From contig JADJWA010000002.1 of the NCBI GenBank assembly GCA_016716605.1, positions 310,001 through 374,000 of the forward strand: DNA of 64,000 nt, in the 5' to 3' direction. Position numbers and translations under genes: made by a program. This DNA comes from Flavobacteriales bacterium (GTDB lineage Bacteria; Bacteroidota; Bacteroidia; Flavobacteriales_F; PHOS-HE28). Positions 26,143 through 35,011 of the stretch are shown in pieces. The notes beneath the pieces were generated by a model that ran no database searches, was not told the origin of the DNA, and saw only the letters and a program-made list of their open reading frames with translations. Positions within the stretch are counted from its first letter, which is position 1. Each line of letters opens with the position of its first letter.

Positions 26143-26299
26143 TTCGTGGGAAGTCAGACCGCTTGGGCTTCTCTCCCGGCTGCGGATGAACGGTGCAATC
26201 GCGGGATGAAGCGTTGCGCCCCATATCACACGGGCCGTCATCCATTCCGCGGCGTCCGCTGAGAGGCGCTTTCCCTTCGTGGCGTCAACACCGATCACC

Positions 26300-27991
26300 A
26301 TGAAAGCAATCGCACTCATCGCCTCCCTCGTGCTCGCGATCCCGTTCCGGGCCCAAGTGGCTTGCGACATCCTCAGTGCAGGTCCCTTGCAAGGAAGCTA
26401 TGCGCACACCTGGGCCGAACCCGCCGCTGGCTCATGGGACACGCCGAATATGCTCTATGCATCGAACCGGGTGATCGGCGATCTGGTGCGCGCGCACAGC
26501 GGTGGACAGGACGATAGCCTGGCCTGCTCGCCGCTGATCAATCCAACGGCGGTAGCCGGTAAGGTGGCCCTGCTCTACCGCGGCACCTGCGACTATGCGT
26601 TGAAGGCGAAGCATTGTCAGGAAGCCGGCGCCATTGCCGTTGTGATCATCAATAATGTTCAGGGCCCGCCCGTGGAAATGGGCGGCGGGCCGTATGGGCC
26701 GCAGGTGAACATACCGGTGTTCCAGATCACCTTGGGTGACGGCGAAGCATGGATGGAGGCCATCGATTCCGGCGCAACGCTCTCAGTGCTTCTCGGCAAC
26801 AAGGATGGCTACTACGCCGTGGATGCCGGCGTGCGCAAGCAGGGCGTGCTGCTGCCCAAGAGCCTCGCGCTGCCAAGCTTGCTCGCCTCACAGCCCGGTG
26901 ACCATGCCGTGGGAATCGGCGCCATGGTGCACAACTTCGGCGCCGAGGACATCGCTTTGCTCGTGCTCCGCGCCGTCATCGAACAGGATGGCGAAAGCGT
27001 GTACGATGAGGCCACACCCCCCTTCGCGCTTGCACCCGGCGATAGCCTGCTTGCCGAGCTCCCGGATTGGACGCAGCCCGCCTTCAGCGGCAACTACCAG
27101 CTCACCTACAACGTGGTGGCCCTCAATGACCAGCACGTGCTTGACAACCAGTACACCGTGCCGCTGCACTACGCAGACAGCTATGCCCCAGCGCCTGTAG
27201 AACCGGCTTCAGGCGCACCCGTGAGCACCGTGGGCATGCAGCCCGCCCAAAGCGCGGGAGCGTATGAAAGCTGCATCCACTTCAGCGATGCGCACGCCTC
27301 ACGCATCGCCGTCACCGGGATGGATCGGCAGGTATCGGTGAACGAGCCCCTCACGATCGCGGGCGACGGCGTGATCACCCGCGTGTATGAATGGCAGGAT
27401 CCCTTCGTCACCATGGACGATCCAGGATTCGGCTTCAGCCAGCTCTCCCTTATCCACGACGAGGAGCACGTGATCACCGCCACCGGGAACTCCGCCATGG
27501 TCCATTTCCCTTTCACCGAGCCGCTGCTGCTCCAGGACGATGCGCGTTACCTCTTCTGCACCGTCACCAGCAACCCCACCGTGTTCTTCGGCTACCATGA
27601 GCATGTCCACTACGGCCTGAATGAGACGGTGTACGGCCAGCCCACCAGTCCGATCAGCAACGGCGGCAATTGGTTCATCGGCTTCACCGGCGGTCCGGTG
27701 GCGAGCTTGGGGCTGCGCACAGCAGACGCCGAATCCATCGGCATTGAAGAGGCTGCATCACCACAGCTGAGCGCTTACCCGAATCCGAGTACGGGCGTCT
27801 TCCATCTGGTGATCGAATCCTCCGAGCCGGTGCAGCTGATCGCTCGCGATGCGCTCGGGCGCGAGGTGCTGCGCCAACGCGCAACCGCCGGCCGGGCCGT
27901 CGTTGATCTCTCGGGCCGACCCGCTGGCGTGTACATGCTCAGCATGCAGGGAAGCGGAGCCACACGCTCGCTGCGACTGGTGGTGGAATAG
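26300..27991 (+). CDS. T9SS cargo protein with PA domain
   Basis: A 563-residue secreted protein: signal peptide (MKAIALIASLVLAIPFRAQ), a protease-associated (PA) domain at residues about 45-160 (GKVALLYRGTCDYALKAKHC, GAIAVVIINN, IPVFQITLGDG), a fibronectin-like stretch with a Cys-poor beta-rich middle, and a type A sorting domain (LSAYPNPSTGVFHLVIES to GVYMLSMQG). PA domains usually cap peptidases, but I see no peptidase catalytic motif here, so it may bind partners or substrates at the cell surface. The ATG at 26300 is chosen over an upstream GTG because it starts the signal peptide. Confidence 0.86.
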   Translation: MKAIALIASLVLAIPFRAQVACDILSAGPLQGSYAHTWAEPAAGSWDTPNMLYASNRVIGDLVRAHSGGQDDSLACSPLINPTAVAGKVALLYRGTCDYALKAKHCQEAGAIAVVIINNVQGPPVEMGGGPYGPQVNIPVFQITLGDGEAWMEAIDSGATLSVLLGNKDGYYAVDAGVRKQGVLLPKSLALPSLLASQPGDHAVGIGAMVHNFGAEDIALLVLRAVIEQDGESVYDEATPPFALAPGDSLLAELPDWTQPAFSGNYQLTYNVVALNDQHVLDNQYTVPLHYADSYAPAPVEPASGAPVSTVGMQPAQSAGAYESCIHFSDAHASRIAVTGMDRQVSVNEPLTIAGDGVITRVYEWQDPFVTMDDPGFGFSQLSLIHDEEHVITATGNSAMVHFPFTEPLLLQDDARYLFCTVTSNPTVFFGYHEHVHYGLNETVYGQPTSPISNGGNWFIGFTGGPVASLGLRTADAESIGIEEAASPQLSAYPNPSTGVFHLVIESSEPVQLIARDALGREVLRQRATAGRAVVDLSGRPAGVYMLSMQGSGATRSLRLVVE

Positions 27992-28040
27992 CGAAGGCCG
28001 CGCGTCCGCCGCATCGCCCGGTGTTGCGTTCCTTCGCCGC

Positions 28041-28634
28041 ATGGGCAAGCGCGCGTTCGACCTGATCGCATCGGCCAGCGCGCTGCTGTTGCTCGCCCCG
28101 CTCTTGCTGATCATCGCTGCAGCCGTGGCCATTGGATCGCCGGGCGGCGCCTTCTTCCGACAGGTGCGCGTGGGCAAAGGCGGAAGGGAATTCCGGCTGC
28201 TGAAGTTCCGCACCATGCGGCTGGGCAGCGAGGCCGCCGGCCAGATCACCGTGGGCGGCCGCGATCCACGCATCACGCGCATCGGCTACGTGCTGCGTAA
28301 GACCAAGCTCGATGAACTGCCGCAGCTGCTGAACATCGTTGCGGGCGAAATGAGCGTCGTGGGACCGCGTCCCGAAGTGCCGCGCTACGTGGCGCTCTAT
28401 TCCGAAGAGCAACGGCAGGTCCTCAGCTTCAGGCCTGGACTCACCAGCCTGGCGAGCATCGCGTACATCGACGAGAACGAAGTGCTGGGCCGCGCCAGCG
28501 ATCCAGAGCGCGTGTACTTGGACGAGGTGATGCCGGCGAAGCTCGCGCTCGATCTGCGGTACGTGCGCGAGCGCAGCATGCGGCTCGATCTGCGAATCAT
28601 CGCTCGAACCGCGCTTCGCTTGTTCAACCGATGA
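28041..28634 (+). CDS. Initiating sugar-phosphate transferase (WcaJ/PglC-like)
   Basis: A 197-residue monotopic phosphoglycosyltransferase that places a sugar phosphate on undecaprenyl phosphate, the first step of many surface glycans. It has one N-terminal hydrophobic hairpin (LIASASALLLLAPLLLIIAA), then FFRQVRVGKGGREFRLLKFRTM, the KTKLDELPQLLNI motif and MSVVGPRPEVP, all diagnostic. It lacks the N-terminal membrane domain of large WcaJ proteins, so it is the small PglC type. The stop overlaps the next gene's ATG by 4 bp, pairing it with the GT22-like transferase. Confidence 0.93.
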   Translation: MGKRAFDLIASASALLLLAPLLLIIAAAVAIGSPGGAFFRQVRVGKGGREFRLLKFRTMRLGSEAAGQITVGGRDPRITRIGYVLRKTKLDELPQLLNIVAGEMSVVGPRPEVPRYVALYSEEQRQVLSFRPGLTSLASIAYIDENEVLGRASDPERVYLDEVMPAKLALDLRYVRERSMRLDLRIIARTALRLFNR

Positions 28635-30088
28635 CGGCACCGGACCGACCTTCCCCGGTTCGACGCATCGCTTTACTCGGTGCACTCGCCCTATCCATCG
28701 CCGCCATCTTCTCCATCGGCCCCTTCCATGCCGATGAGCACTTCCAGATCCTCGAGTTCGCTGGCTGGAAGCTAGGCATCACCCCGGAAACGGACCTCAC
28801 CTGGGAATTCGGCGCGCGCCTCCGACCGGCGCTTCAGCCAGCCATGGTGGTGGTGGTGCATCGCGTATTGAATGCCGTTGGCTTCGACGACCATTACGGC
28901 ACCGCTCTTCTGCTTCGCCTATTCACCGCAGCGCTCGCATGGTCCGGCGCTGTGCTCCTCTTCAACCGGCGGCTTCGCGATGATCCCGCGCTTCAGCGGC
29001 CCCGCCTGCGGAGCACCTATGCAGCGCTCGCCTTCCTGCTCTGGTTCGGGGTTTTCGCGGCAGTGCGGTTCTCCTCCGAGGGGCTTTCGGCCGCGCTCTT
29101 CCTCATCGGCTTCGCGCAGGTGGTGCATGGCAATGGTCAGCGTTCGCGCGCATGGCTGATCGGTGGACTGCTCATCGGCTTGGCCTGCGTGGCGCGCGTG
29201 CAAATGGGCTCCATGGTGATCGGCCTGGTGGGTTGGTGCCTGCTGGTGAAGCGAGCGGCCTTGCCCAAACTGAGCGCATTGGTCGCGGGTGTGGTGGCGG
29301 CGCAACTTATCGGCCTTCTGATCGACCGTTGGTTCTATGGTGAATGGGTATTCACCGCATGGAACTACTTCGAGCAGAACATCATCGCCGGAAAGGCAGC
29401 GTCCTTCGGCACCGAGCCATGGTGGTGGTATTTCACGCAAATCACAGAGCGCGCAGTTCCGCCCTTCAGCATCACCTTCATCGCATTGCCGCTGCTTGCC
29501 ATTGTCTTCCGCCGAAGGGATCCCGTTGTCTGGGCCGCATTGCCATTCCTCTTGGCGCATCTGTCGATCGGCCACAAAGAGCTTCGCTTCCTCTTCCCGC
29601 TGATCCCCTTCCTTCCGGCACTTGTGGTGCTTGGCGCGCACGCGGCACTGGAGCAAGGCTGGTTCAATTACTTCAGCGACCGATGGTGGCGCGTGCTCCG
29701 CATCGCTTTCATCGCCGTGCATGTGCCGCTTCTATTGGTCGTGCTCTTCAAGCCTGCGAATGAGGATGCCGTGTTGCGCGAAGCGATCCACGATTCGGCC
29801 TCTGAACCGATGACCCTCGTGCATGAAGGCCGACAGCCTTTCGCGCAGGAGCACCCGGTGTGGTTCGGCAGGCCACTCGGGCTTCGATTCGCCTTGCGCG
29901 ATGAGGGCTGGCCCGATGAATCAGCCTTTCTCCTGCTCACGCTGGATCAATCACCCGCGCTTCCAACAGGATTCATCGCGCGTGAATGCTTCGCTTCCTA
30001 TCCGGCTTGGGCAAAGCGAATCAACATCGGCGGCTGGGCCGATCGTACCGACCGCTGGGTGCTTTGGAAGGTGAGGCGAGATGAATAG
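28631..30088 (+). CDS. GT22-like polyprenyl-linked mannosyltransferase
   Basis: A 485-residue polytopic membrane protein with about ten hydrophobic segments. Near the N-terminus HADEHFQILEF carries the acidic residues expected of a GT-C fold, and HKELRF at about residues 317-322 matches the HKExRF signature of family GT22 (ALG9/ALG12/PIG-B type alpha-mannosyltransferases). It probably adds a sugar from a polyprenyl-phosphate donor on the periplasmic side. Coupled by a 4-bp overlap to the initiating transferase, it may extend the same lipid-linked glycan. No other glycan genes adjoin this pair. Confidence 0.8.
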   Translation: MTAPDRPSPVRRIALLGALALSIAAIFSIGPFHADEHFQILEFAGWKLGITPETDLTWEFGARLRPALQPAMVVVVHRVLNAVGFDDHYGTALLLRLFTAALAWSGAVLLFNRRLRDDPALQRPRLRSTYAALAFLLWFGVFAAVRFSSEGLSAALFLIGFAQVVHGNGQRSRAWLIGGLLIGLACVARVQMGSMVIGLVGWCLLVKRAALPKLSALVAGVVAAQLIGLLIDRWFYGEWVFTAWNYFEQNIIAGKAASFGTEPWWWYFTQITERAVPPFSITFIALPLLAIVFRRRDPVVWAALPFLLAHLSIGHKELRFLFPLIPFLPALVVLGAHAALEQGWFNYFSDRWWRVLRIAFIAVHVPLLLVVLFKPANEDAVLREAIHDSASEPMTLVHEGRQPFAQEHPVWFGRPLGLRFALRDEGWPDESAFLLLTLDQSPALPTGFIARECFASYPAWAKRINIGGWADRTDRWVLWKVRRDE

Positions 30089-30096
30089 GTAGGCCT

Positions 30097-30984
30097 TCAT
30101 CCCTCAACCCTGCCGAGCATATCCCTCAGCTTCTCCAGGTCGGCGGCGCGCTCACTATCGCCCATCTTGCTGTAGCTGTTAGCCAGGTTGTTCAGCTGGC
30201 GGCGGATGATGTCGATGTTGGTGCAGGGCTGATAGAAGCTCGGGCGTGGCTCGATCTTCAGCTTCGAAAGGAACTCGTTGATCTCGTTGCGCCCGAGGAT
30301 ATCGCCTTGGCTGAAGGCATTCACGTAGAAGAGCACGCTCTCCTCGCCTTGCTGGCCGGCATCCGCACCGCCGATGCTCTCCTCATCGAGATAGGCGAGC
30401 ACGAAATGATTGGGCAGGTTCACGCCGCGCATGGGCAGACCCAGGTCCTCAGCGAGCACCTGATAGATGATGGCCAGCGACAGCGGATTGCCCTTGCGGC
30501 TGTCGAGCACCTCGTTGATGTAGCTGTTCTGCGGCGCGTGGTAGTTGCGCTTATTGCCCTTGAAGCCATGGACCTGGAAGAAGATGTGGTTGAACACGCG
30601 CACCTTCTCGAAGGCGGTGAGGTGATCGTTCAACTCCAGCCAGATGTCCTGCCGGATCGCTGCCAGCCGCGCCTTCACCTTCGGCTCGTCCATATCGGGG
30701 TAGCGGTAGCGGCTGATGATGAGCGCGCCTTCGAGCAGGTCCTCTCCGCCTGCTTCGTACCAGGCCTTGAGGCGATCGGTCACGCGGCTCAGGTGGATGG
30801 TGTGCAAGAGGTCCTCGACGCGGTTGCGGAAGAGGTCGCCGAAGTCGTCGATCTCCCATGCGCGCTCGAGCTCCGGCACGATGTCGTCGCCCAGCTGCAC
30901 GATGCGGTCGCGCACCTGGGTGTAAATGGTCTCGTCGGGATCGTCGATCAGGGTGATCAGCGCGCGGATCTCGTTGTTGCCCAT
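30097..30984 (-). CDS. SirB1/transglutaminase-like (Transglut_core2) protein
   Basis: A 295-residue cytoplasmic protein. An N-terminal HEAT-like helical part (IRALITLIDDPDETIYTQVRDRI) is followed by the SirB1 core: NSYINEVLDSRKGNPLSLAIIY, then LGLPMRGVNLPNHFVLAYLD, and a C-terminal helical repeat (IIRRQLNNLANSYSK). The core is a transglutaminase-like fold in which the usual catalytic Cys is replaced, here Ser in NPLSLA, so it is likely non-enzymatic. The true start is the ATG at 30984. It converges on the GT22 gene with an 8-bp gap. Confidence 0.85.
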   Translation of the reverse strand: MGNNEIRALITLIDDPDETIYTQVRDRIVQLGDDIVPELERAWEIDDFGDLFRNRVEDLLHTIHLSRVTDRLKAWYEAGGEDLLEGALIISRYRYPDMDEPKVKARLAAIRQDIWLELNDHLTAFEKVRVFNHIFFQVHGFKGNKRNYHAPQNSYINEVLDSRKGNPLSLAIIYQVLAEDLGLPMRGVNLPNHFVLAYLDEESIGGADAGQQGEESVLFYVNAFSQGDILGRNEINEFLSKLKIEPRPSFYQPCTNIDIIRRQLNNLANSYSKMGDSERAADLEKLRDMLGRVEG

Positions 30985-31011
30985 GTGATCGCCGGGTAAG
31001 CGGCTCGGAGC

Positions 31012-31019
31012 GAAAGCTA
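31012..31019 (-). promoter_or_regulatory. -7 box for SirB1-like gene
   Basis: Reads TAGCTTTC on the minus strand, one mismatch to TAnnTTTG, 27 nt before the ATG at 30984. Confidence 0.4.
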
Positions 31020-31147
31020 TCGGGGCGGTCAGGGAAGTCTTGTGCTCCAGGCATGCATGTTTCAGCGGCAGGCTGTTGATGGCGCCTGACACACGAGCAG
31101 ACTGAACAGGGGCTTGTGGAAAGGCCGTGCCATTGGATCTGCCGTGG

Positions 31148-31155
31148 TAGATTTC
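31148..31155 (+). promoter_or_regulatory. -7 box for double TonB_C gene, very short leader
   Basis: Reads TAGATTTC, one mismatch to TAnnTTTG, with only 3 nt to the ATG at 31159. Confidence 0.4.
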
Positions 31156-31158
31156 GGC

Positions 31159-31926
31159 ATGCTTCAAGTGAATCACGCCCTATTTGCGTGCCTGCTTGCT
31201 TCGGTTACCAGTCAAGCAAGGGCCCAGGTTGTCACCGCTCCCTATCTCGACGACGGCGAACTCACCGATTCGGTCTTCACCGTAGTGGAAGTGTCGCCCG
31301 CATTCACGGGTGGAGAAGCTGAGTTGTACAAGTACCTGCTAACGGCAATCCGCTACCCGGACGCCGCGCGCGACGCCGGCATTCAGGGCACTGTGTTCAT
31401 CAACTTCGTCGTGGAGAAGGACGGGCGCATCACGAACGCGAACGTGCTGCGTGGCATCGGTGGCGGCTGCGATGAGGTTGCGCTGAACGCCGTGCGCAGC
31501 ATGCCCGCATGGACGCCCGGCGAGCACAAGGGGCAGAGGGTGCGCGTGAGGTACAACCTGCCGGTGAAGTTCACCATGAAAGAACCTGAGAAGGTCATTT
31601 CAACCTCAGATCGAGCATACACGGTCGTGGAGGAAATGCCCGAATTCCCCGGAGGGGCTGTTGCCATGTATCAGTTCATCAAGAAGGAACTCCGCTACCC
31701 TACGGAATTGAAACGAAGCAAAGCCAATGGCACGGTTCATACCACCTTCGAGATTGGCACCGATGGGTCAATCAACAATGCCAGAGTCTATCGTGGCTTT
31801 CACCCTGCAGCTGATGCAGAAGCCCTTCGCTTGGTGAACAGCATGCCCGCATGGTCGCCAGGAAAGCAACGGGGCAAGCCCGTCCGCGTGCAATTCACCC
31901 TGCCGATCCGCTTCTCACCGAAGTGA
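31159..31926 (+). CDS. Secreted protein with two TonB C-terminal domains
   Basis: A 255-residue protein with a cleavable-looking signal peptide (MLQVNHALFACLLASVTSQARAQ) and no Pro-rich linker. Two tandem TonB_C domains follow at about residues 40-145 and 155-255, sharing FTVVE/YTVVE starts, RYP followed by a 'GTV' strand, the MPAWTPGxxKG/MPAWSPGKQRG block and a closing LPVKF/LPIRF strand. Classical TonB has one such domain tethered to the inner membrane; here no membrane helix remains after signal cleavage, so it is probably periplasmic rather than an energy transducer. It stands alone between convergent genes. Confidence 0.83.
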   Translation: MLQVNHALFACLLASVTSQARAQVVTAPYLDDGELTDSVFTVVEVSPAFTGGEAELYKYLLTAIRYPDAARDAGIQGTVFINFVVEKDGRITNANVLRGIGGGCDEVALNAVRSMPAWTPGEHKGQRVRVRYNLPVKFTMKEPEKVISTSDRAYTVVEEMPEFPGGAVAMYQFIKKELRYPTELKRSKANGTVHTTFEIGTDGSINNARVYRGFHPAADAEALRLVNSMPAWSPGKQRGKPVRVQFTLPIRFSPK

Positions 31927-31959
31927 GTCCTTGCGCGACATTCACAGCACTTCCCTGCC

Positions 31960-32026
31960 CTAACCCGCCAACCGCTCCAGCGCCTCCCCGATCATCTGAT
32001 CGATCGCTGCGTGGTGATCCTTGCGG
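31960..32026 (-). pseudogene. Remnant of a nucleoside phosphorylase gene 3' end
   Basis: On the minus strand this reads KDHHAAIDQMIGEALERLAG then a stop, in one frame. It matches the last 20 residues of the intact phosphorylase at 35.0-35.9 kb at 17 of 20 positions, with several further silent base changes. About 20 codons survive. It lies 9 bp beyond the stop of the adhesin gene and has no start codon or upstream coding part, so it is a relic, in the same orientation as the intact copy. Confidence 0.75.
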
Positions 32027-32035
32027 TGTGTTCCG

Positions 32036-34858
32036 CTATTCGATTGTGAACCTGGTGAAGAACTGCTTCTCCGCGCTGCGCACTCCGATGCTGTACGCTC
32101 CAGATGCGAGAGACAGGCTCAAGGGCACATGGCGCTGCTTCGCTGCCACATTCACGCTGCGCTCATCCGCCACGCGACCGGTCGCATCCAGGATGGTGAT
32201 GCGCAGGGTACCATGCGAGACTTCGGGCAGGCCCAAGACGAATTCTCCGCGACTCGGATTGGGCACGATGCGCAGGCCAGCCTGCGCACCGTCGTGCTCT
32301 TCGATCCCGATGAGCGAATCCAACTGGATGCTCGCGCTCACCACGCAGCCGCCAGCCATGGTCACGGTCACTGAGTAGGTGCCGATGTTTGTGGGTGTGA
32401 TGACCGGTCCGATGGCGTTGGGGAGTGCCTGCCCGTTCAGCGTCCATGTGTAGGTGCCCAGTCCGGCCTGCACGCTCAGGTTGCCGTTGGCGTAGGTCAG
32501 TGCGAGGTCTGGGCAGATGGCGACGGCTTGCGCGTAGGCATCACATTCGCCTCCGGTAACGCCGATCGCGGTCCAGATGCCGAATGGCGGATTCTGCAGG
32601 CAATTGCCTGCGGTTGTCGCGTACAGAGCACCAGCCAGGTACCACTGATAGGAAATGAAGCCCGCAGGCTCCATGCACAACGTTGAGTTCGCAGCGCTGT
32701 AGGCGATCGAGGCAGTCACGCTGCTCCCCAGCACGAACACGCTATCGCTGGCCATGCAGGCACCTCCGGCAAGCGAAACGGTGAGCACGTACCAGCCGGC
32801 GGCAGGCGGGCTCACGCTGGTCACCGCACTGGTCGTGTCACCAAGGCCGAGCGCGGGAGTCCAACTGATGAACGGTGAGGCTGGGGAGCCGATGCAGGCC
32901 GCGAGGCCTTGGTAAGCCGTACCGCTAGGAGGGCCTTGCGGCGATTCGTAGACCGCGTCCCCGACGCTGTTCAGCAAGGTGAATCGATTCTCGTTATTCC
33001 AAATGGTCCCTGCCGTATAGAACAGAGAAATCGCATCGCCAGTGGCTACAGGCAACAGAATCGTATCCACAGCCACTCCGAGATCCGTAATCGAGTAATT
33101 GACCGTGCTGCCCGCGATGGAGACCGACAGGTTGGCGCCGCCGCCCCAACCATCGCCGAAGGTCTCGAAGAGGATAAGGGTGTACGTGCAGGTATCTGCA
33201 GAATTGAACACGCTGCCCTCCAAGGTTGTCGGGCCGTCGCACAAGGAGACATCGGGCCCGGCATCCACGAGAAAGGGGGAATCGATCACCGTGATGATGA
33301 GCGTGGTGTCGTGGACGCAGCCTTCGGAATCGATCACCGTGAGGGTGTAAGGGAATTCACCCAATCCGCCAGGGATGGCGATGCTCTGCTGGGCGGTCAT
33401 CGGCGGCAGCAGACCAGGACCGTTCCAGAACGCCGAATCGGGATTGCTGAGCTGAATTGTCGGATATGTGGTGATGAGCAGGCTATCCAGCTGTGGCGAC
33501 TGCCCTAGACTCAAAGCCCATGAGCATAAGAATCCGTCATCCTGGGCCCACAGATCGGTAATCGTCAGCGTCCAAGTGCCATTCATCGGGCAACCAATCA
33601 GATTGGAGATCGGCTGAACCGGAGTATAGGTGCCGGGGATTAGCGTGCTATTCGGAGGCGATCCGGCTAACACGAGATTGGAAGAGCCGTAACCTGCGGA
33701 CTGGGAGAAGGTCCCGAAGTCCGCTGGGTAGGTCCAGCAATACTGCCAGCAGTCGCCAATCAGGGGCGGACCGGAAATCCCATCCATGGCCCCACCGATG
33801 TATACGGAGCCGCCTTGTTGATGAAGTGAAATTGAGGTGCCGTTGGGACAGGTAAGGGAGATGACGAGGTCCGCTAGAAAGCTGTGTTCCATGTTCACGC
33901 AAACGCTGCTGAGGTCAGACGTTTCGTCAACAACCGCGCTGTCCGGAAACGATGAAACGTTGATGGTGAGAACGTTAGGTACGTTTACGTCATCGGGTAA
34001 GTAGAAACCTCCAGGGTACACCGCACCGGTGGATTGATGCATCACGAGACTGTCTAGGCTGGCTGCGCCTGTTAGCGTAACGGTATCACCTAGGCAGGCG
34101 TATGGATCCGATGTGAAGGTGCCCTCAAACGAGGCGGGTGGCAGCACCACGGCTATGAACTCATCCGAAAGGACCGATGCGCAACCCGCGCTGTCCGCCA
34201 CCTGCAATCGGATACGATTGATTCCCACTTGCGAGAAGCTGAGCGTGTCCATCGCGTTGCTGCTCGTTTCAGTTTGGCCCGTCGTGGAATTAATCCAGGC
34301 CCATGAGGCGAGTGCCTGCGGACCGGTCGGCATGGATACGGATCCATCCACAACGAGTGCATCGCCGAAACAGAGAAGCATAGTATCACCCATGGCCGTG
34401 AACGATGCGGATGGCAATTCGCATTGTTGCGCACAGGAGATGGTAGCCGCGAAGTTGCCAGGGCCGTTGGCATTGGACTGGAACTGGAGCGTCAGGCACC
34501 CGCTGGCGTTCAGCAGTGACGGCAGGATGACCGTGCCAAGCAAATCCTGCTCCTCGTATTCGCCCAGCAAGGGCGCCGCGATACTTGGCCCATCGAAGAT
34601 GCTCAAGCGGTCGATCGGTGAATCGAACTGCGGAGAGAGATTGAAGGAGAGGAAGTCCAGGACCACCCGTTGGCCCGGCTGATCGGGGCAGACTACAGAG
34701 ACGTGATTCTCGAGGATGCCGTACACGAAGCCTGGACCACCGCTGTCGTAGAGCATTCCTGCGCACGTTGTGATGGTGTCCTGCGTGATGAGGAAGTCCT
34801 GCGCCTCAGCCGCTTCAGCGAACCACTGGGTACACAGAACGATGACGGCCGCTCTCAT
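32036..34858 (-). CDS. Large T9SS adhesin-like protein with P-domain
   Basis: A 940-residue secreted protein. After the signal peptide (to about residue 20, WFAEAAEAQ) comes a CUB-like segment (residues about 25-135), PKD/Ig-like repeats, then at about residues 290-455 a proprotein-convertase P-domain (VNMEHSFLADLVISLTCPNG, GTWTLTITDLWAQDDGFLCSW). Further Ig-like repeats (GFISYQWYLAG, GTYTWTLNG) precede a type A sorting domain (LRIVPNPSRGEFVLGLPE to SGAYSIGVRS). It should be a surface-displayed adhesin or carbohydrate-binding protein; no enzymatic motif seen. The gene sits between an intact and a remnant copy of a phosphorylase 3' end. Confidence 0.88.
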   Translation of the reverse strand: MRAAVIVLCTQWFAEAAEAQDFLITQDTITTCAGMLYDSGGPGFVYGILENHVSVVCPDQPGQRVVLDFLSFNLSPQFDSPIDRLSIFDGPSIAAPLLGEYEEQDLLGTVILPSLLNASGCLTLQFQSNANGPGNFAATISCAQQCELPSASFTAMGDTMLLCFGDALVVDGSVSMPTGPQALASWAWINSTTGQTETSSNAMDTLSFSQVGINRIRLQVADSAGCASVLSDEFIAVVLPPASFEGTFTSDPYACLGDTVTLTGAASLDSLVMHQSTGAVYPGGFYLPDDVNVPNVLTINVSSFPDSAVVDETSDLSSVCVNMEHSFLADLVISLTCPNGTSISLHQQGGSVYIGGAMDGISGPPLIGDCWQYCWTYPADFGTFSQSAGYGSSNLVLAGSPPNSTLIPGTYTPVQPISNLIGCPMNGTWTLTITDLWAQDDGFLCSWALSLGQSPQLDSLLITTYPTIQLSNPDSAFWNGPGLLPPMTAQQSIAIPGGLGEFPYTLTVIDSEGCVHDTTLIITVIDSPFLVDAGPDVSLCDGPTTLEGSVFNSADTCTYTLILFETFGDGWGGGANLSVSIAGSTVNYSITDLGVAVDTILLPVATGDAISLFYTAGTIWNNENRFTLLNSVGDAVYESPQGPPSGTAYQGLAACIGSPASPFISWTPALGLGDTTSAVTSVSPPAAGWYVLTVSLAGGACMASDSVFVLGSSVTASIAYSAANSTLCMEPAGFISYQWYLAGALYATTAGNCLQNPPFGIWTAIGVTGGECDAYAQAVAICPDLALTYANGNLSVQAGLGTYTWTLNGQALPNAIGPVITPTNIGTYSVTVTMAGGCVVSASIQLDSLIGIEEHDGAQAGLRIVPNPSRGEFVLGLPEVSHGTLRITILDATGRVADERSVNVAAKQRHVPLSLSLASGAYSIGVRSAEKQFFTRFTIE

Positions 34859-34878
34859 GGTCGTGTTGATTCAGCAAG

Positions 34879-34886
34879 CCAATATA
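34879..34886 (-). promoter_or_regulatory. -7 box for adhesin gene
   Basis: Reads TATATTGG on the minus strand, one mismatch to TAnnTTTG, 20 nt before the ATG at 34858. Confidence 0.45.
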
Positions 34887-35011
34887 GATGCGGGCGTTGA
34901 ATGGCGTCCGCCAAGGGTTAATCAGCAACCGCTGATCGAGAATTGCGCTACAAGGCCATGATTTGTGTCCGTCACTCGCTGCTGACTCGAAGGGAGCGTG
35001 AGCACGCCCCC

